In this document: one piece after another, positions 8,250 through 17,379 of the stretch
Position numbering within the stretch: position 1 is the stretch's first letter
Layout of the letters: every line of letters starts with the position of its first letter
Origin: JAFGJQ01 sp964495075
GTDB lineage: Bacteria; Planctomycetota; Phycisphaerae; UBA1845
Length of the DNA: 64,000 nt
Direction: 5' to 3'
NCBI GenBank assembly: GCA_964495075.1
Contig: CAZBUJ010000001.1
Span: forward strand, 62,001 to 126,000
The notes under the pieces: generated by a model
What the model saw: the letters and a program-made list of their open reading frames with translations, nothing else
Told to the model about the DNA's origin: nothing
Database searches by the model: none
Program-made: the position numbers and the translations under genes

Positions 8250-8817
8250 CGAGCGGCGAATGATCGCCGACATCGAGCGCGACGAGCGGTGGCTGCGCGA
8301 GCACGCGCCGCCGACGCCCGGCCCCGCCTCCCTGGAGCCCTTGAAACTCCGCGTGCAGATGGCGGTCAACGAGGAGGCCATTGCCCGACATGCCACCGTG
8401 CCGGTCAGCCCGGCGTGTGTGTCCCGAATCAAGGACGCCATCCGACACGAACTCGCCGCGTCGGTGGCCGGCATGCCGCGTCGACGCCGGTTCGCCCGGC
8501 GCACTTTGGCGGCGGGCCTGAGCGTGATTATGGCAGCCGCCGCGGCCCTCGCTTTTCTGCTGGTGCCGGGCAAGTTCGACACGTCCGTCAAAGAGGATCC
8601 GCTGGCCGATCTCGTCGCCGCGGTGGAGGCGCGACAGGCCACCGAGGCGGCCGATTTCGCCTCGCTTCGCGACGAGCTGGAAGAGGCGGAAGCAGAACTC
8701 GTCGGGTACGTGTCCGGGCCGAACTACGAGAGCGACATCGATGATCTAAGCCAGGAAATGGACGACTTGCTCGAGGAACTGAACACGTACATGGATAGTG
8801 CACGGGCGCCGGCGTGA
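8239..8817 (+). CDS. one-helix membrane protein, probable anti-sigma factor
   Basis: A 192-residue protein whose ATG (8239) lies inside the last codons of the sigma gene, an 11-base overlap typical of sigma/anti-sigma pairs. It has a cytoplasmic N-terminal part of about 75 residues, an Arg-rich stop (PRRRRFARR), one transmembrane helix near residues 80-100 (LAAGLSVIMAAAAALAFLLV), and an acidic extracytoplasmic helix-forming tail (EELEEAEAELV, DDLSQEMDDLLEEL). No HxxxCxxC zinc motif is present. The anti-sigma role is inferred from position and topology. The tail could contact the exported helical protein encoded next. Confidence 0.65.
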   Translation: MTPDERRMIADIERDERWLREHAPPTPGPASLEPLKLRVQMAVNEEAIARHATVPVSPACVSRIKDAIRHELAASVAGMPRRRRFARRTLAAGLSVIMAAAAALAFLLVPGKFDTSVKEDPLADLVAAVEARQATEAADFASLRDELEEAEAELVGYVSGPNYESDIDDLSQEMDDLLEELNTYMDSARAPA

Positions 8818-8852
8818 TGTGGAAACCACCATGCCGGGTTGAGTTGGCTGCT

Positions 8853-10196
8853 ATGGAAACCACGAAGATGACAGTCCTGCCCGTGCTGCTGGTCACTTTG
8901 GTGATCCCCGCAGCAGCACGCGGTGCGGCCGGTCGCGACGGGACGCACCATGACACATCCGTGGATGGCGTGGAATACGCTGCTCGCGATGATTGGGGCG
9001 GGGCGGACGAGCGGGGGCCGGATGCCCCTGCGCGAGACAGACGCGGCCGGCGGGTGGGTGATGACGGCAAGGCCGCCGACCCGGACCGGCATTGGGAGGG
9101 TGGTCGCTTCCTGGACCGCCTGCCCGCCGAAGAGCGGGAGCGTCTGCGCGAGTTCATCGCCCAGTACCTGCCGGAGACGGCCCGCGAGCTTCAGCGGTTG
9201 CTCGAGACCCGACCGAATCTCGCGCGGCGTAAGCTGCGTCGCTTGCTTCCGGAACTGATCGCCCTCATGCGGTGCCGGGACGAGCAGCCCGAGCCGCTGT
9301 TCACGCTTCGGCTCGAGGCATTCCGCACCAAGTTGACCATGCAGCGGATCGGACAGGCCTTTCGCCGGGCCGACAAGGACCAGCGAGAACGGCTGCGCGA
9401 GGATTTACGGTTCCAAGTCGAAAAAGCCTTCCAGATCCGCCAAGACATCGGACGGTTGGAGATCGAGCGGCTCGAGCAAGGGCTCCGGAACCTCCACGAT
9501 CGCGTTGACCACGAGGCGGGCCGCCGGGATGCGATCATCGCGCGGGAACTGAGGCGCCGACTGGCACCGGGATCGCCACCGTCCGAACCGCGCGACCGAC
9601 CGCCCGCGGCACCGGACAGCGGTGGGCCGATGGACCGTTTCCCCCCGGCGGACCGTCCGCATGCGGGGAACGTACCGGGTGCTGGCCCCGAGGAAGCGGA
9701 GTGGAGTCCGGACAGGCCGTTCATCGAGCAGTTGCCGGAGGAAGAGCGCCGCGCCACCCGCGCGTTCATGGGCGAGTACTTCCCCAAGGCGGCCAAGGCG
9801 CTGGAACGGCAACTGAAGAAGAACCCGAAGGCGGGGGAGCGGGCGCTCCGCCGACTCTGGCCCGAAATGCGACGACTGATGGCGTCCCGGGAGATGGACC
9901 CCGAACCGTTGTTCGTGTTGAAAATCCAGGAGGTGCGGGTCGAGATGGCCATCCGCCGCACCCAGCGGACGTACGATCGTCTGCCTGACCAGAAACGCGA
10001 GCGGGCCCGCGACGAGCTCCGCGATCTTCTCGAGCGCCGCTTCGACCTCCGTCATGAAATCGGTCGCATGGAGATCGAGCGGTTGCAGAGGGGCATCAAT
10101 CGGTTGCAGGAGCGGCTGGACGAGGCGGACCGCAACCGGGACGAGATCATCGAGCGGCAGATCGAGCGTCGCTTGTCACCCGGATCGAGGGGGTAG
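8853..10196 (+). CDS. exported helical protein with two 155-residue repeats
   Basis: A 447-residue exported protein. Residues 1-27 look like a signal peptide (MTVLPVLLVTLVIPAAARG). After an Asp/Gly/Arg-rich linker come two copies of a charged, all-helical unit at residues 86-240 and 290-444, joined by a Pro-rich linker. The copies align without a gap over 155 residues; shared landmarks are FLDRLP/FIEQLP, PEPLF, IGRLEIERL/IGRMEIERL and LAPG/LSPG. The design recalls periplasmic helical sensors such as CpxP/Spy or CnrX, but no family is recognised. It follows the sigma and anti-sigma genes by 35 bases and is probably the third gene of their operon. The start is set at ATG 8853, where the signal peptide begins. 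Confidence 0.7.
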   Translation: METTKMTVLPVLLVTLVIPAAARGAAGRDGTHHDTSVDGVEYAARDDWGGADERGPDAPARDRRGRRVGDDGKAADPDRHWEGGRFLDRLPAEERERLREFIAQYLPETARELQRLLETRPNLARRKLRRLLPELIALMRCRDEQPEPLFTLRLEAFRTKLTMQRIGQAFRRADKDQRERLREDLRFQVEKAFQIRQDIGRLEIERLEQGLRNLHDRVDHEAGRRDAIIARELRRRLAPGSPPSEPRDRPPAAPDSGGPMDRFPPADRPHAGNVPGAGPEEAEWSPDRPFIEQLPEEERRATRAFMGEYFPKAAKALERQLKKNPKAGERALRRLWPEMRRLMASREMDPEPLFVLKIQEVRVEMAIRRTQRTYDRLPDQKRERARDELRDLLERRFDLRHEIGRMEIERLQRGINRLQERLDEADRNRDEIIERQIERRLSPGSRG

Positions 10197-10314
10197 GACA
10201 TGGTGGGACCAGGCAAGCCGGACGGCGCACCTCGCCGGTGACCGTCACGTTCGCCCGATCGGGAGCCGGCGGCGCGTACGGCGACATGCCGGTGGTCGGT
10301 GGCTGGTTGGAGCG

Positions 10315-11373
10315 TCAGGAGTCCCGGGAAGGCAGAGGGCGGATGCCGACGCGGACGGTCTCGGTGGAATCAAAGATGCTGATCAACTGCACCTCGTAGC
10401 CCCGGCCCGATCGGCCGGTGATGCCAACCGATTCCCCCACACGCCAGTTTTCGATCTTCTGAATGCGGCGTTTGCCGCGGTAGATGGCGACGTCCGCGTC
10501 GGGGTCCGGGTCGGTGTCGAGCACGCGTAAGCGGATGTCGTCGCCGAGTGCGACCGTCTTGGGGAACCGATCGTCTTCGCGGCTGGCGATGGCCGTCCGC
10601 AGGAACGACCGGGTCTGCTCGAACGATGGGTTGGGTGGCGGTGTGATTTTCTCTCTCTCGATCTCAGCCGGCGGCGATTCGGACGGCGGCGTCATTTCCA
10701 CTGCCGGCGATTCCATTTCCCCTGCGGGCGACGCCTCCGCGGTGTCCGCGTGGGCGACTTGGGGCGTTGGTGCGTCAGGCGCCGAGCGGGCCACGCGGCT
10801 CGATTGCCAATTGGTCGTCGAACGGGTCGGTTCTGCTGGTCGGCGCGTCGAGGCTGAGTCGTCGAGAATACGTCGCGAACCGGTTTTCTCGGCGGCGCCG
10901 CCCGGCGTGGCGGTGGCGACGATTGGTGTGGCGACCTCGACGCGGCCCACCTCGAGCGAGCGGGCTCCGTAGCGCTGATAAGCGAGTTGGGCCGCCGCGA
11001 CCCGTCCCGGCTCGTCGCGTTCCAGCCGCCGGATGCCGTCCAGTGCACTTTTGTTGCAGGGGTAGATGTAGAGGGCCCGCATGTAGCACCGCCACGCCAA
11101 GTCGTGCTGCGCGCTGCGCTCGAACTGGCGACCCGCCTCCAGCCAGTATTGCGAGGCCAGGGGGGCCACCCGGTGCATGGCCTCCTCGACGGCGCCGTTG
11201 CCGGGGTTGGTTCGGGCGGCCCGGAGATAGCACTGGTAGGCGTCCCGATAATCCTGCTTCTTCTCGGCTCGCTGACCCTGCGCCACCACGGCCCGGGAGC
11301 CCGAGCAGCCGCTCAGCATCGCGATCCCGAGGATCGGCAGAACGATCACACCGCCGCGTGAAAAGAATCTCAT
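10315..11373 (-). CDS. TPR-containing lipoprotein
   Basis: A 352-residue lipoprotein. The signal peptide carries the lipobox LSGC with Cys at about residue 23. Residues about 35-125 form tandem TPR-like helices (QDYRDAYQCYLRAARTNPGN, then DLAWRCYMRALYIYPCNKSA). A long low-complexity Pro/Ser/Thr/Glu linker follows, and a C-terminal beta-rich domain (about 260-350) with FPKTVALGDDIRLRVLD, which no known family matched by eye. The start is placed at the internal ATG at 11373 because the signal peptide begins there. It is convergent with the sigma-factor operon and divergent from ffh. A scaffold role at the cell envelope is inferred from the TPR units. Confidence 0.7.
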   Translation of the reverse strand: MRFFSRGGVIVLPILGIAMLSGCSGSRAVVAQGQRAEKKQDYRDAYQCYLRAARTNPGNGAVEEAMHRVAPLASQYWLEAGRQFERSAQHDLAWRCYMRALYIYPCNKSALDGIRRLERDEPGRVAAAQLAYQRYGARSLEVGRVEVATPIVATATPGGAAEKTGSRRILDDSASTRRPAEPTRSTTNWQSSRVARSAPDAPTPQVAHADTAEASPAGEMESPAVEMTPPSESPPAEIEREKITPPPNPSFEQTRSFLRTAIASREDDRFPKTVALGDDIRLRVLDTDPDPDADVAIYRGKRRIQKIENWRVGESVGITGRSGRGYEVQLISIFDSTETVRVGIRPLPSRDS

Positions 11374-11477
11374 CGTGGTCCCGCGAACCATCGATTCCCC
11401 ATCCGCCCGTCAGGCCTGGGTCCGCCCCTGCTCACACACTAGTAGTGTAACCTGCCGCAGCGGGAAGGCGAGTCCGT

Positions 11478-11507
11478 TTGACGTGAACACACACTTGCCG
11501 CTAAAAA
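11478..11507 (+). promoter_or_regulatory. candidate promoter of ffh
   Basis: TTGACG (11478-11483), an 18-base spacer and TAAAAA (11502-11507), about 135 bases before ffh. The -35 box is strong and the -10 box moderate. Confidence 0.4.
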
Positions 11508-11641
11508 TGGCACGCCAGAGTCATCGGCGATTTCGGGGGGATCGTTGAGCAACCCGGCCGCGGACCCACCCGGCGGGGCCGATATGCAGGCGGAGAATCG
11601 AGGCACGTGCTGCGCCATCGACGCGGTACGCGGGACCGATC

Positions 11642-13075
11642 ATGTTCGATACGCTGACCCAACGACTGAATGACGTGTTTCGCGGCATGCGGGGGCGGGG
11701 ACGGATCACCGAAGAGAACGTCACCGACGCGTTGCGGGCGATCCGGACCGCGCTGCTCGAGGCGGACGTGCATGTGGATGTGGCCCGCCAGTTCTGCGAC
11801 GAGGTGCGGGTGAGGGCCATCGGGCAGGAGGTCATCAAGACCCTCAAGCCCGACCAGCTCATGTGGAAAATCGTCCACGATGCTCTGGTCGAGCTGATGG
11901 GGCCGGTCGATCCCCGGATCCCATTCGCCACCCCCGGCCCGACCGTGCTGCTGCTCGCCGGATTGCAAGGGTCCGGAAAAACAACGACTTGCGGAAAGCT
12001 CGCCACCCATATCCTCAAGCGGGGCAAACGCCCGCAACTCGTCGCGGCCGACCTCAAGCGCCCGGCGGCGATCGACCAGTTGGAAGTGGTCGGTGGCCAG
12101 GTCGGTGTGCCGGTCTACACCGAGCGGGGCCACCTGAACGCGGTGAAAGTCTGCCGGAACGGGATCCGGGAGGCCCGCCAGACCGACCGGGACGTGGTCA
12201 TTCTCGATACGGCCGGTCGGCTCGCCATCGACGAGGAAATGATGGCCGAGGTCGCCAAAATCGCGCGGACCTGTAGCCCGCACCAGATCTACCTGGTGCT
12301 CGATGCCATGACCGGTCAGGATGCCGTGGCCACCGCGACCGCGTTCAACGAGCGTCTGGAACTTGACGGCCTGATCCTGACGAAATTCGACAGTGACACG
12401 CGCGGTGGCGCGGCGCTGTCGGCCAAGCGGATCACCGGCAAGCCGATCAAGTTCATCGGTATGGGGGAGAAGCTCGATGCGCTCGAGCCCTTCCATCCGG
12501 ATCGCGTGGCCGGGCGAATCCTCGGCGCCGGGGACATGCTGAGCCTGGTCGAAAAGGCCCAGGAGCAATACGACGCTGAGGAGGCCGCCAAGCTCGAAAA
12601 GAAGATGTCCAAGGGCCAGATGACCCTGGACGACTTCCTGGGCCAACTCCGCAAGATCCAGAAAATGGGATCCATGAAGGAGATGCTCAAGAAGATCCCC
12701 GGGTTGGGCGGGCAGATCCCGGACGCCGAAGTGGACGAGGACGAACTCAAACGGTTCGAGGCGATCATCCTCTCGATGACCCCCAAGGAACGGGCCAAGC
12801 CCGCCCTCATCGACCACTCCCGGCGGCGCCGAATCGCCCGGGGCAGCGGGACCGACCCGCAGGACGTCAACGGTCTCGTCAAGGCGTTCGGTCAAATGCG
12901 GGACGCGATGAAGCTGATGGCCGGCCGGAGCCTCATCGACCGCATGAAGATGAGCACCAGCATTACGCAGGCCATGGCGGGCGGCGGATTGGCCAAGCAG
13001 CGGGGGAGCACGACCGCACGACGGCGCCAGGTCTCGAAGAAAGACCGCCGCAAGAAACGCAAGCGCAACCAGTGA
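11642..13075 (+). CDS. ffh: signal recognition particle GTPase Ffh (SRP54)
   Basis: The SRP protein that binds signal sequences and 4.5S RNA and docks ribosomes to FtsY. It has 477 residues in the standard order. The N domain is residues 1-90. The G domain has the P-loop GLQGSGKTTT at 107-116, DTAGRL, TKFDSD and the closing GMGEKLDALEPF. The methionine-rich M domain covers about 325-435. The basic C-terminal tail (KKDRRKKRKRNQ) is longer than in E. coli. Start ATG 11642 gives MFDTLTQRLNDVFR, the family N-terminus. The next gene, nth, begins 32 bases after the stop. The SRP RNA gene was not seen in the window. Confidence 0.98.
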   Translation: MFDTLTQRLNDVFRGMRGRGRITEENVTDALRAIRTALLEADVHVDVARQFCDEVRVRAIGQEVIKTLKPDQLMWKIVHDALVELMGPVDPRIPFATPGPTVLLLAGLQGSGKTTTCGKLATHILKRGKRPQLVAADLKRPAAIDQLEVVGGQVGVPVYTERGHLNAVKVCRNGIREARQTDRDVVILDTAGRLAIDEEMMAEVAKIARTCSPHQIYLVLDAMTGQDAVATATAFNERLELDGLILTKFDSDTRGGAALSAKRITGKPIKFIGMGEKLDALEPFHPDRVAGRILGAGDMLSLVEKAQEQYDAEEAAKLEKKMSKGQMTLDDFLGQLRKIQKMGSMKEMLKKIPGLGGQIPDAEVDEDELKRFEAIILSMTPKERAKPALIDHSRRRRIARGSGTDPQDVNGLVKAFGQMRDAMKLMAGRSLIDRMKMSTSITQAMAGGGLAKQRGSTTARRRQVSKKDRRKKRKRNQ

Positions 13076-13107
13076 CGATCGCCGTTCACGGGAGCGATTG
13101 GGACAGT

Positions 13108-13791
13108 ATGGCCAAACGGGCCCGCAAACGTGAGACGCTGGAAGAACGCAAGGCCCGGGCCCGCAAGATCCTGGCCCGGCTGCGGAAAGACTACGGCCCG
13201 GTGACCACAGCCCTTCACCACGACAGTGCGCTGCAGCTTCTGGTCGCTACCATCCTTTCCGCCCAGTCGACGGACGATACGATCAACCGGATCACGCCGG
13301 ACCTGTTCCGGCTGTATCCGGATGCCGAGTCGTTCGCGGCGGCTCCGCAGGAGGCGTTGGAGCAAGCCATCCGCCAGTCGGGCTTCTTCCGCAACAAGGC
13401 GAAGTCGATCCAGGGTGCGGCTCGGGTGATTCTGGAGCGGTTCGGCGGGGAGGTTCCGGCGACGATGGCGGAACTGCTCGAGTTGCCGGGCGTGGCCCGC
13501 AAGACGGCCAACGTGGTCCTGGGGACGTGGTTCGGGAAGCAAGAGGGGATGGTGGTGGACACGCACGTGGGGCGTTTGGCGGAGCGATTGTCCTTGACCT
13601 GGACAAGCAAGAATGCGAAAGATGCGGTGAAGATCGAGCACGACCTCATGCAGGTGGTGCCGAAACGGCACTGGACCGACATGGCCCACCTGCTGATCTG
13701 GCATGGACGCCGCGTGTGTACAGCCCGAAACCCCCGTTGCGACGAGTGCAAACTCGCCCGCCACTGTCCGTCGGCGGGGGCATTCGGTTGA
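13108..13791 (+). CDS. nth: endonuclease III, base-excision DNA glycosylase/AP lyase
   Basis: A 227-residue HhH-GPD DNA glycosylase that removes oxidised pyrimidines. Visible elements are the helix-hairpin-helix LPGVARKTANVVLG with the catalytic Lys, the catalytic Asp in VVDTHVGRLAERL, and the C-terminal 4Fe-4S ligands with spacing C-x6-C-x2-C-x5-C (CTARNPRCDECKLARHC). A GTG overlapping the ffh stop at 13072 would add twelve residues; the ATG at 13108 is preferred since it gives MAKRARKRETLEERKARA, close to homologous starts. It is probably cotranscribed with ffh. Confidence 0.95.
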   Translation: MAKRARKRETLEERKARARKILARLRKDYGPVTTALHHDSALQLLVATILSAQSTDDTINRITPDLFRLYPDAESFAAAPQEALEQAIRQSGFFRNKAKSIQGAARVILERFGGEVPATMAELLELPGVARKTANVVLGTWFGKQEGMVVDTHVGRLAERLSLTWTSKNAKDAVKIEHDLMQVVPKRHWTDMAHLLIWHGRRVCTARNPRCDECKLARHCPSAGAFG

Positions 13792-14096
13792 GGGGGGCGG
13801 CACGCGGCCGGCGTTACGCCACACGGGCGTCCGGTGTCCCGAGCGGCATTGTGCTGGATCGGGCTTTCGAGGGAGGCCGACCGCAACCCGCGGTCGGGGC
13901 GACGGTACGGAATCGATGGGCGCAAGCGGGCGTCCGCTGTGCCGGGCGGCCCTCCCCAGGGTTGACACCCGCACGTAAGTGCATTAGCTTGTGGAGCTTG
14001 CCTGGAGCGACCGTGATGGGCGGTACCGGCAGGCGCGGCCGGCTGTGCCCTGCACGGTAGGCGTTCGTCCAACGATTAGGCAATACGGAGTTGCTG
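13792..14096. other. intergenic region before the rpmF-fab operon
   Basis: No gene was recognised. The region holds the promoter at 13962-13990 and about 105 bases of leader before rpmF. No riboswitch or FapR/FadR operator was recognised by eye. Confidence 0.5.
13962..13990 (+). promoter_or_regulatory. sigma70-type promoter of the rpmF-plsX-fab operon
   Basis: A perfect TTGACA at 13962-13967, a 17-base spacer, then TAGCTT at 13985-13990. It is the only good promoter between nth and rpmF and should drive the fatty-acid operon. Confidence 0.65.
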
Positions 14097-14282
14097 ATGG
14101 TCCCGGTCAAAAAGAAGTCCAAGAGTCGAACGCGAACGCGCCGAGCGCACCACGCCCTCCGATCGACAAACTCGGTGGCTTGTCCGAAGTGTGGTTCGGC
14201 GAAACTCCCGCACTGCGCTTGCGACAACTGCGGTTACGTCAGCGCGCGAGTGGCGTTGCCCCTTGAGGAGGCGGAAGCCTGA
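14097..14282 (+). CDS. rpmF: 50S ribosomal protein L32
   Basis: Ribosomal protein L32, 61 residues. The basic N-terminus MVPVKKKSKSRTRTRRAHHA is the family start, followed by a zinc ribbon with paired CPKC and CDNC. A GGAG site at 14087-14090 is six bases before ATG 14097; an upstream in-frame TTG at 14091 directly abuts that site, so it is rejected. Its stop overlaps the plsX start by one base (TGATG), the classical rpmF-plsX arrangement that links ribosome and lipid synthesis. Confidence 0.95.
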   Translation: MVPVKKKSKSRTRTRRAHHALRSTNSVACPKCGSAKLPHCACDNCGYVSARVALPLEEAEA

Positions 14283-15283
14283 TGCCCACGCGGATCGCGG
14301 TGGATGCCATGGGTGGCGATCATGCCCCGACGGCGATCATCCGGGGCGCGACCAATGCCCTCGCCGAGCTGGCGGATATCGAGCTGGTGCTTGTCGGCGA
14401 CGAGGGCCGGGTGAAAACGGAACTCGACGCGATCAATGGTTTCCAGCACGCGGACCGTGTCCGCATCGTGCATGCTTCCCAAGTGGTGGGGATGGATGAA
14501 TCGCCGGTGGACGCGTTGCGTCAGAAACGCGACTCGTCCATCGTGCGGATGGCCCAGATCGCCGCCGAGCGGCAAGTCGACGCCGTCATCAGTGCGGGCA
14601 ACACGGGCGCCGTCGCCGCGGCCGCCCAATTGAAAATTCGCCCGTTGCGTTGCGTCAGTCGCCCGGGAATCGCGGTCGCGATTCCCTCCTTCTACGGACC
14701 GGTGGTCCTGTGCGACGTTGGCGCCAACATCCAGGCTAAACCGCACCAGCTGTACGAGTACGCCGTGATGGCCACCCTGTACGCCGAGGCGGTGGTGGGG
14801 CGGAAGAATCCGAAGGTGGGTCTGCTGTCGGTGGGCGAGGAGAGCGAGAAGGGCAACGAGCTGGTCAAGCAGACCCACGCGCTGTTGCGTAAGGATCCCC
14901 ATCTCGACTTCGTGGGCAACGTGGAAGGGCGCGACTTGTTTTCCAACGTCTGCCAGGTTGCGGTGTGCGACGGTTTCGTCGGGAATATTCTGCTGAAACT
15001 GATCGAGGGACTCTCGGAAGGGCTTTTCCCGACGTTGTCCCGGGAGTTCGAGGACGAGGATCCGGAGGCCAAAGCCCGGTTCGACTCCGCTTTGAAGCGG
15101 GTGTGGGCGCGTCACGATTTCAGCGAGTACGGCGGGGCGCCGTTGCTGGGTATCAACGGGACCTGCATGATCTGCCACGGGCGGAGCGATGACCGGGCCA
15201 TATTCAACGCGGTCCGCGCCGCCCACAAGTTCTGTTCCTTCGCATTCAATGAGACTCTCGTCGAGCGACTCGGCGATAACTAG
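14282..15283 (+). CDS. plsX: phosphate acyltransferase PlsX
   Basis: It makes acyl-phosphate from acyl-ACP for the PlsY step of phospholipid synthesis. It has 333 residues, the normal length. Family landmarks are IAVDAMGGDHAPTAIIRGA at the N-terminus, ISAGNTGAVAAAAQLKI, VLCDVGANIQAKP, GLLSVGEESEKGNELVKQ and CDGFVGNILLKL. Start ATG overlaps the rpmF stop by one base, so translation is coupled. fabH follows after nine bases. Membrane-associated but without a transmembrane helix, as expected. Confidence 0.97.
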   Translation: MPTRIAVDAMGGDHAPTAIIRGATNALAELADIELVLVGDEGRVKTELDAINGFQHADRVRIVHASQVVGMDESPVDALRQKRDSSIVRMAQIAAERQVDAVISAGNTGAVAAAAQLKIRPLRCVSRPGIAVAIPSFYGPVVLCDVGANIQAKPHQLYEYAVMATLYAEAVVGRKNPKVGLLSVGEESEKGNELVKQTHALLRKDPHLDFVGNVEGRDLFSNVCQVAVCDGFVGNILLKLIEGLSEGLFPTLSREFEDEDPEAKARFDSALKRVWARHDFSEYGGAPLLGINGTCMICHGRSDDRAIFNAVRAAHKFCSFAFNETLVERLGDN

Positions 15284-15292
15284 GATGAATCC

Positions 15293-16285
15293 ATGAGCCG
15301 AGCGCTGCCGGTCATGATCCGCGGGACCGGGTCACACGTTCCCGAGGACGTGCTGACCAACGAATTCTTCGCTTCCTACCTGGACACGTCAGACGAGTGG
15401 ATCCGGCCGCGGACCGGCATTCAGGAGCGGCGAAAGGTCGCGGACCACGAGTCCACGCTGACCCTGGCCAAAGCCGCGGCCGAACGCGCCCTGGACGACG
15501 CCGGGATCACGGCGTCGGAACTGGACATGATCATCGTGGCCACGGCCACGCCGGAAACCCCGCTGCCGTCCACCGCGTGCTGGTTGCAGGCGGAACTGGG
15601 AGTGGACCGCATTCCGTCCTTCGACATTTCGGCCGCGTGCACCGGGTTCGTGTACGGACTGGTCACTGCCGGTTCGATGATCCGGTGCGGCGGGTACAAG
15701 AATGTGCTGGTGGTGGGTGCGGAGACCCTGACGCGGATCACCGACTTCGAGGACCGGGCGACGGCCATCCTGTTCGGCGACGCGGCCGGGGCGGCGGTCG
15801 TGTCACCGTCGGACGACCCGCGACGCAGCATTCTGTACTACGATCTCGGGGCGCGGGGGGCGGACGCCAGGGCCGTCTGGATCCCGGCCGGTGGCAGTCG
15901 CAACCCGGCGTCGGCGAGCACGGTGGCCGAACGGCTCCACTACATGAAGATGAAAGGGCGCGATCTCTTCAAATCCGCCGTGACCACGATGAATGAGCTC
16001 GTGCGGCAGACGCGCGAAGTGACGGGCGTCTCGGCGGAAGATCTGAAACTGCTGATCCCGCACCAGTCGAACCTCCGGATCATGGAGTCGGCCCGCAAGC
16101 GGATCGGCTTGCCGGTGGAAAAGCTCGGGCGAAACATCGATCGCTACGGCAACACCTCGGCCGCCTCGATTCCGCTCGTGCTCGACGAGGCGCGGCGGAG
16201 CGGGCAGGTCGGCCAGGGGGACCTGGTGATGTTACTGGGGTTCGGGGCCGGGCTGACCTGGGGCGTGGTGCTGTTACGGCTCTAG
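15293..16285 (+). CDS. fabH: 3-oxoacyl-ACP synthase III (KAS III)
   Basis: It starts fatty-acid synthesis by condensing an acyl-CoA with malonyl-ACP. It has 330 residues with the complete triad: Cys116 in DISAACTGF, His257 in IPHQSN and Asn287 in RYGNTSAAS. The ACP-docking Arg/Lys residues near RKRIGL are also present. It sits third in the rpmF-plsX-fabH-fabD-fabG-acpP-fabF order, nine bases after plsX. The start ATG at 15293 has only a weak ribosome site (AGGA), consistent with coupling to plsX. Confidence 0.97.
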   Translation: MSRALPVMIRGTGSHVPEDVLTNEFFASYLDTSDEWIRPRTGIQERRKVADHESTLTLAKAAAERALDDAGITASELDMIIVATATPETPLPSTACWLQAELGVDRIPSFDISAACTGFVYGLVTAGSMIRCGGYKNVLVVGAETLTRITDFEDRATAILFGDAAGAAVVSPSDDPRRSILYYDLGARGADARAVWIPAGGSRNPASASTVAERLHYMKMKGRDLFKSAVTTMNELVRQTREVTGVSAEDLKLLIPHQSNLRIMESARKRIGLPVEKLGRNIDRYGNTSAASIPLVLDEARRSGQVGQGDLVMLLGFGAGLTWGVVLLRL

Positions 16286-16322
16286 GGCCGGCGGATCGGG
16301 TCGCGAAGGAGGATCAGCAACG

Positions 16323-17261
16323 ATGGTCAAGCAGGCAATCCTGTTTCCGGGCCAGGGCTCGCAATGCGTCGGGATGGGCCGCGACGTGGCCGAGGCCAGC
16401 GATGCCGCCCGGGACGTGTTCCAACGGGCCGACGAGGTGCTCGGCTTCTCACTGTCCGGCACGTGCTTCGAGGGACCGGAGGAGAAGCTCGAGTGCACGG
16501 ACCTGCAGCAGCCGGCCATCTTCGTGACGAGCGTCGCGATCTGGGAGGCGTTGCGAGAGCGTGGCGCGTCGGTGGACTGCTTCGGTGCCGGGGCCGGCCT
16601 GAGTCTCGGCGAATACACCGCCCTCTACGTAGCGGGCGCACTGAGTTTCGAGGCAGGTGTGCGCCTCGTGTACCGCCGGGGTCAGCTCATGCAGGAGGCC
16701 TCCGACGCGAACCCCAGCGGCATGGTGTCGCTGATCGGGGCGGACGCGGAGAAGGCGGATCGGCTGTGCCGACTGGCGGGGCAGGGCCAGGTGCTGGCAC
16801 CCGCCAACTTCAACTGCCCGGGCCAGATCGTCATCTCCGGCGCAAAAGACGCGTGCGTGCGGGCCCTCGAGCTGGCGGGCGAAGTGGGATGCCGGGCCGT
16901 GGCACTGAAGGTGGCCGGCGCGTTCCACACGGACCTGATGGCGTCGGCGTCCGAGGGGCTGAGCGAGGCCCTCCAGGCCGCTACTATTCGGCCCCCGCGG
17001 ATCCCGGTCCTGGCGAACGTCAGCGGCGAGCCGCACGGAACGCCGGAGGCGATCCGCGACGCGCTGGTACAGCAGTTGCGGCGGCCTGTTCTGTGGCAGC
17101 GATCCATGGAGCGGCTGATCGACGAGGGCTGCACGCGATTTGTCGAAGTGGGGGCCGGTCGCGTGCTCAAAGGGCTGATGCGCAAGATTGATCGAAGCAA
17201 GGAAGTCGTGAACGTGGGCACCGCGGCGGAGCTGGACACGGATCTGACCCCGAGGGGCTAG
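16323..17261 (+). CDS. fabD: malonyl-CoA:ACP transacylase
   Basis: It loads malonate on ACP. It has 312 residues. The entry motif ILFPGQGSQCVGMG is present; the nucleophile is Ser94 and the partner His is His202 in AGAFHTDLM. The usual GHSLGEY box reads GLSLGEY here, with Leu in place of the residue before Ser; I recall this variant from other FabD sequences, and the catalytic Ser and His are intact. A clear GGAGGA ribosome site precedes the ATG. The gene lies between fabH and fabG in the fatty-acid operon. Confidence 0.96.
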   Translation: MVKQAILFPGQGSQCVGMGRDVAEASDAARDVFQRADEVLGFSLSGTCFEGPEEKLECTDLQQPAIFVTSVAIWEALRERGASVDCFGAGAGLSLGEYTALYVAGALSFEAGVRLVYRRGQLMQEASDANPSGMVSLIGADAEKADRLCRLAGQGQVLAPANFNCPGQIVISGAKDACVRALELAGEVGCRAVALKVAGAFHTDLMASASEGLSEALQAATIRPPRIPVLANVSGEPHGTPEAIRDALVQQLRRPVLWQRSMERLIDEGCTRFVEVGAGRVLKGLMRKIDRSKEVVNVGTAAELDTDLTPRG

Positions 17262-17379
17262 GGCGGAGCGGTGTTGACCGGCCGGAACGGGCCGAAGGTG
17301 GTCCCTGCGTGTTCGCCGGGACCGATGGAAAGTCGGAACCAGTTGAAGGGCAGTCACCCGGCGGCAAGGATGGAAGACG

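Noticed and set aside
16602..16622. FabD GLSLGEY box as a loss of function
   Set aside because: Ser94 and His202 are intact and I recall this variant in other FabD proteins; only the residue before Ser differs.
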